Assembly: GCA_026394915.1 (NCBI GenBank)
Contig: JAPLZS010000205.1
Span: 1 to 6,552 of the forward strand
Length of the DNA: 6,552 nt
Reading direction: 5' to 3'
Origin: Candidatus Woesearchaeota archaeon
GTDB lineage: Archaea; Nanobdellota; Nanobdellia; Woesearchaeales; UBA12501
The translations under genes and the position numbers were made by a program. Shown here one piece after another: positions 1 to 3,776 of the stretch (positions are counted from its first letter, which is position 1; every line of letters starts with the position of its first letter). Below the pieces are notes generated by a model. That model was not told where the DNA came from. It did no database searches and saw only the letters and a program-made list of their open reading frames with translations.

Positions 1-478
1 GAAGATCTATGAGGATGACAAGGTAGTTGTACTTCTTGAAGACCGGCCTGCTTCAAAGGGCCATGTGCTTGTCATGCCTAAAGAGCATTACCCTATAATA
101 GAGTACGTGCCTGACTTTGTGATAGGCCATGCCTTCAACATAGCGAACAAGATGTCGATTGCGCTGTTCGAGGGGCTGAATGCCCAGGGGACAAACATAA
201 TGATCAACAACGGCATTGCAGGAGGCCAGGAATCTGCCCACTTCATGCTGAATGTGATTGCAAGGAAGGAAGGCGACGGACTGAACTTCCAGTGGAATCC
301 AAAACAGCTGAATGAGGAAGAGATGTCTACTATCGAGCTGCAGATGAAGGAGCAGACAAAGTCAATAGGTGAATTCCAGAAAGAGAAGGACAAGCCGGTT
401 GAGATGAGGGCAGAGGTAAGGAAGATAGCATCTGGCGAGGATAATTACCTGACAAAGAGGTTCAGGAAGGTTCCATAG
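1..478 (+). CDS. HIT-superfamily protein with degenerate histidine triad (5' end outside window)
   Basis: The frame is open from base 2 and gives 158 visible residues to the TAG at 476-478. About a dozen N-terminal residues are probably missing, so the first ATG inside (base 65) is not the true start. The N-terminal part (KIYEDD, RPASKGHVLV, PKEHY, residues 1-30) and the N-N-G-x-A-G-G-Q-E-S block (69-78) are typical of HIT nucleotide hydrolases/transferases, which act on AMP-linked substrates. The signature should read H-x-H-x-H, but here it is H80-F-M82-L-N84-V-I, so the second and the catalytic third histidines are Met and Asn. A charged helical tail (about 103-158, ending KRFRKVP) follows the HIT fold. 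Family membership is clear. Loss of classical hydrolase activity is inferred; nucleotide binding may remain. The gene is convergent with the peptidase gene across a 34-bp gap. Confidence 0.88.
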   Translation, partial: KIYEDDKVVVLLEDRPASKGHVLVMPKEHYPIIEYVPDFVIGHAFNIANKMSIALFEGLNAQGTNIMINNGIAGGQESAHFMLNVIARKEGDGLNFQWNPKQLNEEEMSTIELQMKEQTKSIGEFQKEKDKPVEMRAEVRKIASGEDNYLTKRFRKVP

Positions 479-512
479 GCTCAAGATATCTGAATTCTGA
501 GAGGTTGTAAAT

Positions 513-1376
513 TCACACCAGCATCATGAAAAGATTTCCGAAAATCCAAGTCACGATGAAAGATATCAGGAAGCTCGGCACAAATGGTATCCCTTCCTTG
601 ATTAGTATCTCTTTTATCTTATTCTTTCTCCTTAGCTTCTTCAGCTCTGCAATCTGCTCAAGGCTTATGCCAAGATCCTTTGGCCCGGTTATCCTCTTTC
701 CGTTGACAACAACATCCTTCACAATCCAGTCTCCTTCTGTGAGCTTTTCAGGAGGCACAAGCTTGAGCATGCAGCTCCTCTCTATCACCCTTACAAATAT
801 CCAGAGATAGAACGTTGCAACGCATAAGAGAACAAAAAGGAAGAATACAAGCCTTACACTATTATCCTTTACAAAGTAAAGAGGAATCAGCATCAGCACA
901 GCAGAGATCAGCACAATCTTCCTTGAAAGCATTGTCTTCTTCATCCTGAAGAACTTTTTATACTCCTCAACAAACTTCTTCCTGTTCTTTATTGCAAGGA
1001 AAACGCTCCATGCAAGGGCATACACTGCGCCGATTATGAATATGTTGAACAGGAATCCTACAAGCAATGTGTCAAAATTAAGATCAAGGCCTATGAATGC
1101 TCCAAGGCCCATCATCATCTTTGCGTCCCCTCCTCCCCACTGGCCTGCATAGAACATCGAATATGCAAGGGCAGCACAAAGGGCAAGGCCAAGAAGACCT
1201 TCTATTATATAGCTCCAGTCTGAGCTTGCCAATGACCATATCAATCTCAATCCAATTCCAGCGATTATAAGCCCATAATTTATTGTGTCAGGAACCTCTC
1301 TTGTCTTAAGGTCAGTATAAGATCCTATCAGCAGCACTGCAAGGATGATCATCCCGAAAAATATCTCAAGCGGCAT
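513..1376 (-). CDS. Archaeal type A24 prepilin/preflagellin peptidase
   Basis: This membrane aspartic protease cuts class III signal peptides from archaeal pilins and archaellins on the cytoplasmic side of the membrane. The two catalytic aspartates are visible: D22 in S-Y-T-D-L-K-T-R-E-V-P just after the first membrane helix, and D84 in the GxGD motif (G81-G-G-D-A-K-M). Hydrophobic segments lie near residues 5-19, 33-50, 57-77, 91-128, 152-168, 174-198 and 266-286. A soluble segment (about 205-262, with P-P-E-K-L-T-E-G-D-W) ending in G-I-P-F-V-P before the last helix matches the archaeal A24 C-terminal region (Arc_PepC type) rather than bacterial PilD. At 287 residues it is slightly longer than the shortest archaeal members. 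No prepilin gene lies in the window, so the substrate is unknown. The ATG at 1374-1376 sits about 28 nt from a TATA box without a Shine-Dalgarno sequence, which suggests a leaderless mRNA. Confidence 0.93.
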   Translation of the reverse strand: MPLEIFFGMIILAVLLIGSYTDLKTREVPDTINYGLIIAGIGLRLIWSLASSDWSYIIEGLLGLALCAALAYSMFYAGQWGGGDAKMMMGLGAFIGLDLNFDTLLVGFLFNIFIIGAVYALAWSVFLAIKNRKKFVEEYKKFFRMKKTMLSRKIVLISAVLMLIPLYFVKDNSVRLVFFLFVLLCVATFYLWIFVRVIERSCMLKLVPPEKLTEGDWIVKDVVVNGKRITGPKDLGISLEQIAELKKLRRKNKIKEILIKEGIPFVPSFLISFIVTWIFGNLFMMLV

Positions 1377-1395
1377 TTTATATTGCTCAGAAGAG

Positions 1396-1410
1396 CAAAA
1401 TATATAAATC
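1396..1410. promoter_or_regulatory. Divergent TATA element shared by the peptidase and prenyltransferase-like genes
   Basis: The run AAAATATATAAATC is the most AT-rich part of the 71-bp divergent gap. On the minus strand it reads TTTATATA (bases 1408-1401), a near-ideal archaeal TATA box, centred about 28 nt before the peptidase ATG. On the plus strand the same bases give ATATATAA preceded by a purine-rich BRE-like stretch (AAGAGCAAAA), which would start transcription near 1430, just ahead of the gene at 1448. Position and sequence are seen directly; use in both directions is inferred. Confidence 0.6.
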
Positions 1411-1447
1411 TTATGTGTTTATCATAGTCCAGTAGATACAATTGGAG

Positions 1448-2155
1448 ATGTTGGGAAAGAATATGATACTGGGATCAAAAGAGATTCCAAAGCACGTTGC
1501 TTTGATGACAAGCGGCCAGATCCTTGCAAAGACTGACCTGAAGAGCATTACTGATTTCTATAAGAAAAAATTCGCGAAGATAAACTGGATTATGGATATC
1601 CAAATAAGCAGGAACATCCCTATAATGACTGCATACCTGATCAATTCGTCTGTGAAGAACTCAGAGCATTTCTCTATGATAATGGACAATCTTGCTGAGT
1701 TCTTTGATGATATAAGGGCCAATCAGGAAGTGCACAGGAACAAGGTAAAGATCTCTGTGCTGGGAAAGTGGTATGATCTTCCTGGCAGAGTGATTGACTC
1801 TATCAAGGCAGTGATTGACGAGACCAAGGATTATGACAGCTTCTTCCTGAATCTCTGCATAAACTATGACGGCAGGGAAGAGGTTGTCGATGCCTGCAAG
1901 ATGGTTGCAAGGAAGATACAGGCTGGAAAACTTGATCCAGAATCTATAGATAAGGAGACTATAAAAGACAGCATATATTCCTCTTATTTCATCCCTCCTG
2001 AGCTGATAATAAAGACAGGAAAAGAGAAGAAGCTGAGAGGCTTCCTGCTCTGGGATGCTATAGACAGCCACATCTATTTCTCAGGGAAAAACTGGCTGCA
2101 GTTCAATGAAAAAGACTTTGACAAGGCAATAAAAGACTGGGAAGAGGGCAGGTAA
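1448..2155 (+). CDS. cis-Prenyltransferase (UppS-fold) homologue, probable pseudoenzyme
   Basis: The protein has 235 residues from the ATG at 1448; an in-frame TTG at 1442 (+2 residues) and an ATG at 1463 are alternative starts. It aligns end to end with undecaprenyl/polyprenyl diphosphate synthases: P-K-H-V-A-L near residue 14, LNLCINYDGR (134-143, family LNxAxNYGGR), a helical K-x-Q-x-G-x-L-x-P-x-x-I-D segment, then P-P-E-L-I-I-K-T-G (183-191) and GFLLW (198-202), ending with IYF and a W216. The family makes long-chain polyprenyl diphosphate, the lipid carrier for glycan assembly. The residues that do this are changed. The Mg-binding Asp of MDGN(R) is Ser22. The S-x-E-N-W motif is absent. 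The R-T-G-G-E-x-R-x-S basic site is K189-T-G-K-E-K-K195-L-R197. The second metal ligand Glu is His208. The fold assignment is strong. A non-catalytic role, such as partner of a true synthase as eukaryotic Nus1/NgBR is, is inferred. Confidence 0.82.
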   Translation: MLGKNMILGSKEIPKHVALMTSGQILAKTDLKSITDFYKKKFAKINWIMDIQISRNIPIMTAYLINSSVKNSEHFSMIMDNLAEFFDDIRANQEVHRNKVKISVLGKWYDLPGRVIDSIKAVIDETKDYDSFFLNLCINYDGREEVVDACKMVARKIQAGKLDPESIDKETIKDSIYSSYFIPPELIIKTGKEKKLRGFLLWDAIDSHIYFSGKNWLQFNEKDFDKAIKDWEEGR

Positions 2156-2191
2156 GAGGATAGGGTAAGTCAAGATTATTGCTGGAAAAAC

Positions 2192-2199
2192 TTTTTATA
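2192..2199 (+). promoter_or_regulatory. TATA box of the alpha/beta hydrolase gene
   Basis: TTTTTATA is preceded by the purine-rich GGAAAAAC, which resembles a BRE. Its centre lies 26 nt before the hydrolase ATG at 2222. That matches the archaeal TATA-to-start-site distance, so transcription should begin at or next to the start codon. No Shine-Dalgarno sequence is present, consistent with a leaderless mRNA. Confidence 0.65.
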
Positions 2200-2206
2200 A
2201 CATTGT

Positions 2207-2219
2207 CTATATCATATAG
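2207..2219. promoter_or_regulatory. Perfect 13-bp palindrome at the hydrolase transcription start
   Basis: CTATATCATATAG is a perfect inverted repeat (CTATAT/ATATAG around a central C). It fills the space between the TATA box and the ATG at 2222. A bound repressor here would block polymerase. AT-rich sequence yields such palindromes by chance, so the operator role is only a possibility. Confidence 0.3.
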
Positions 2220-2221
2220 GC

Positions 2222-3001
2222 ATGATAACAAAAAGAGTGGAGTTTGAGAACAACAGGAATGAGAAGCTTGCAGGCATCCTGAGGATTCCAGACAGCAGAG
2301 GCGATGAGAAGGAAAAATTCCCTGCAATAATATTCTGCCACACTTTCCATGACACCAAAGATCATGAGTTCATAATCTCAATGTGGGATTCTCTTTCAAG
2401 GCAGGGGTTCATCTGCCTCAGGTTTGACCTTTCCGGCCACGGAGAGAGTCAGGGCGATTATAGGAACATGACAATAACCCAGGATGTCAAAGACCTTAAG
2501 GCGGCTTTTGAGTTTGTCAGGAATCTTGAGCAGGTGGACAAGAAGAGGATAGGGATGATAGGCCATTCAACAGGAGGGATTGACGCAATACTCCTTTCAG
2601 CAGATCACAAGGAAATAAAGTCTATCGCAGTCATTTCAACAAGAGCAGACATAAAAGCGTTCATAGAGTCTTACATGGACAAGTACCGGCAGGAAGAATG
2701 GAGAAGGATAGGAAGAGCAGAATTCTATGGCTTTGATGAAGTGAGCTCGGATTTTCTAATGGATGCAGAGAGATATGAGATGTTTGAAGAGATAAAGAAA
2801 GTGAAGTGCCCTATCATGATAGTGCACGGCACAGAGGATGCAAGAGTGCCTTTTGAAGATGCAAGAGAGCTGTTCAATCACGCAAATGAGCCTAAGAGGC
2901 TTGAGCTGATAGAAGGCGCAGACCACCGCTTCAGCGAGCCGGCCCACAGGCAGGAGCTGCTTGATACATTGGGAGAATGGTTCAGCGCGACATTGAGATA
3001 G
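2222..3001 (+). CDS. Alpha/beta hydrolase (serine aminopeptidase S33 / Hydrolase_4-like esterase)
   Basis: A 259-residue cytoplasmic alpha/beta-hydrolase of normal length for single-domain members. The order of motifs is canonical: strand PAIIFCH with H40 in the oxyanion-loop position (family HGxxG, here H-T-F-H-D); R-F-D-L-S-G-H-G-E-S at 67-76; nucleophile elbow G114-H-S116-T-G-G; acid D206 in V-H-G-T-E-D-A-R-V-P; and base H235 in G-A-D-H-R-F. The catalytic triad S116-D206-H235 is therefore complete. A short helical cap (about 143-190) lies between the nucleophile and the acid. There is no signal peptide. The fold and motif set fit carboxylesterases, acylglycerol lipases and S33-type peptidases; the substrate cannot be read from sequence. 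The gene has its own promoter and a 66-bp gap from the gene before it, so an operon with that gene is not required. Confidence 0.9.
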   Translation: MITKRVEFENNRNEKLAGILRIPDSRGDEKEKFPAIIFCHTFHDTKDHEFIISMWDSLSRQGFICLRFDLSGHGESQGDYRNMTITQDVKDLKAAFEFVRNLEQVDKKRIGMIGHSTGGIDAILLSADHKEIKSIAVISTRADIKAFIESYMDKYRQEEWRRIGRAEFYGFDEVSSDFLMDAERYEMFEEIKKVKCPIMIVHGTEDARVPFEDARELFNHANEPKRLELIEGADHRFSEPAHRQELLDTLGEWFSATLR

Positions 3002-3014
3002 GCCTAATCAGAAA

Positions 3015-3024
3015 TATTTAAAAA
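3015..3024 (+). promoter_or_regulatory. Promoter (TATA box) of the surface-protein operon
   Basis: TATTTAAAAA, preceded by purine-rich AATCAGAAA, is a good archaeal TATA/BRE combination in the 79-bp gap after the hydrolase. It predicts a start near base 3045 and a leader of about 35 nt. That agrees with the downstream gene having a Shine-Dalgarno site, unlike its leaderless neighbours. AT-rich repeats at 3033-3065 could provide alternative TATA boxes. Confidence 0.55.
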
Positions 3025-3032
3025 CCAAGTGC

Positions 3033-3065
3033 ATATAATATGGATATAATATAGATATATCATAG
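3033..3065. repeat. Three tandem 11-bp AT-rich direct repeats
   Basis: Three adjoining units read ATATAATATGG, ATATAATATAG and ATATATCATAG. Unit 2 differs from unit 1 at one base and unit 3 differs from unit 2 at two. Eleven bases is about one helical turn, so the units face the same side of the DNA. They lie between the TATA box and the Shine-Dalgarno site of the surface-protein operon, across the predicted transcription start. They could be regulator sites, alternative promoters or simple-sequence drift. Confidence 0.55.
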
Positions 3066-3070
3066 AAAAA

Positions 3071-3076
3071 GAGGTG
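3071..3076 (+). promoter_or_regulatory. Shine-Dalgarno site for the membrane-anchored protein
   Basis: GAGGTG lies 4 nt before the ATG at 3081 and complements the anti-Shine-Dalgarno end of 16S rRNA. It fixes that ATG as the start. Confidence 0.7.
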
Positions 3077-3080
3077 TAGA

Positions 3081-3776
3081 ATGGGCATTATATCGAAGAC
3101 TCTGAAGATTTTATCTATAATAAGCCTTATTCTTGTGATTATCATCTCTGTCATCGGCTATCTAGCTCTTGCAGATGCAAAGGAATTCTCGCAGAAGACA
3201 GGAACTGAATCTAACATGTTCCTTCTTGTTGACCAAGGACATATAATAGCAGGTGAAAGGAACATGATGCATAATGAGAGCCCGACGCCAGTCACGCTTG
3301 ATGAGATGGACAAGTATCAAAAGTTGCTTGATAATAAGGATTATGCCGGCCTTCAAGAGGACAATTACAAAGCGCTCTTATTCGACATGAACATGTTCTA
3401 CAGCATGGCAGACATTGAGCTGGAAGGAACCGGCTTCAATAAGAGCCAGATAATAGCTGTGTTGAAGACAAGAAACGCAACCAACTGGATGCTGGACATG
3501 GCGATGAGCAAAATAAATGTACCTCCTGAGCTGAAAGAGCAGGCGATAGTAGAGATAAGCAAGAACATACCTACTGAAGCAGAGATAAGAGGGAATCTCT
3601 TCATGATGTTGCTTGGCATTGCAGGGAAGAGCAGGGGTCCTGCATTTATAATAGATGAATACAGGGCAGGGAATGTGAAAGTTTATCCGGAGACAATGAT
3701 GTTCCAGTTCATCAAATACGCGCCCCAAAGAGTGATAGACGTGGTGGAATCAAAGATGGGGGCAGGTACTGTATGA
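3081..3776 (+). CDS. Unrecognised N-terminally membrane-anchored extracytoplasmic protein
   Basis: No known family was recognised in these 231 residues. A basic N-terminus (K6, K9) leads into one strong hydrophobic helix (about 10-31). There is no clear signal-peptidase site after it, so it probably stays as a membrane anchor with about 200 residues outside. The ectodomain is mostly predicted-helical, has no cysteine and is Met-rich (16 Met in 231 residues). It has three N-glycosylation sequons (N65, N120, N132). A weaker hydrophobic stretch (G-N-L-F-M-M-L-L-G-I-A-G, 171-182) is probably buried core rather than a second membrane helix. The N-terminus lacks the class III prepilin cleavage motif, so it is not an obvious substrate of the nearby prepilin peptidase. 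It is the first gene of an operon; its TGA overlaps the next gene's ATG (ATGA), so the two products probably work together at the cell surface. Confidence 0.85.
   Translation: MGIISKTLKILSIISLILVIIISVIGYLALADAKEFSQKTGTESNMFLLVDQGHIIAGERNMMHNESPTPVTLDEMDKYQKLLDNKDYAGLQEDNYKALLFDMNMFYSMADIELEGTGFNKSQIIAVLKTRNATNWMLDMAMSKINVPPELKEQAIVEISKNIPTEAEIRGNLFMMLLGIAGKSRGPAFIIDEYRAGNVKVYPETMMFQFIKYAPQRVIDVVESKMGAGTV

Noticed and set aside
480..501. Imperfect hairpin (CTCAAGA / TTCTGAG arms) in the 34-bp gap between the convergent HIT and peptidase genes, a possible bidirectional terminator.
   Set aside because: The stem is only 7 bp with a mismatch and a G-T pair, and no T-run follows on either strand.
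526..810. Open frame of 94 codons on the plus strand inside the peptidase gene.
   Set aside because: It lies antisense to a gene with clear catalytic motifs and its product has no recognisable family; the frame reflects codon bias of the real gene.
1661..2071. Open frame of 136 codons on the minus strand inside the prenyltransferase-like gene.
   Set aside because: The sense strand encodes a full-length UppS-fold protein; the antisense product has no recognisable motif.
1448..2155. Annotation as a functional undecaprenyl/polyprenyl diphosphate synthase (uppS).
   Set aside because: The fold matches, but the metal-binding Asp and Glu and the IPP-binding Arg/Arg/Ser set are all substituted, so an active-enzyme label and symbol would mislead.
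3081..3180. N-terminal helix of the 231-residue protein considered as a class III (prepilin) signal for the peptidase in the window.
   Set aside because: There is no basic-residue/Gly cleavage motif directly before the hydrophobic helix, so it reads as an ordinary signal anchor.
3510..3660. Second membrane helix in the 231-residue protein around residues 171-182.
   Set aside because: The hydrophobic run is only about 12 residues, flanked by charged residues and Met-rich; it fits a buried helix better.
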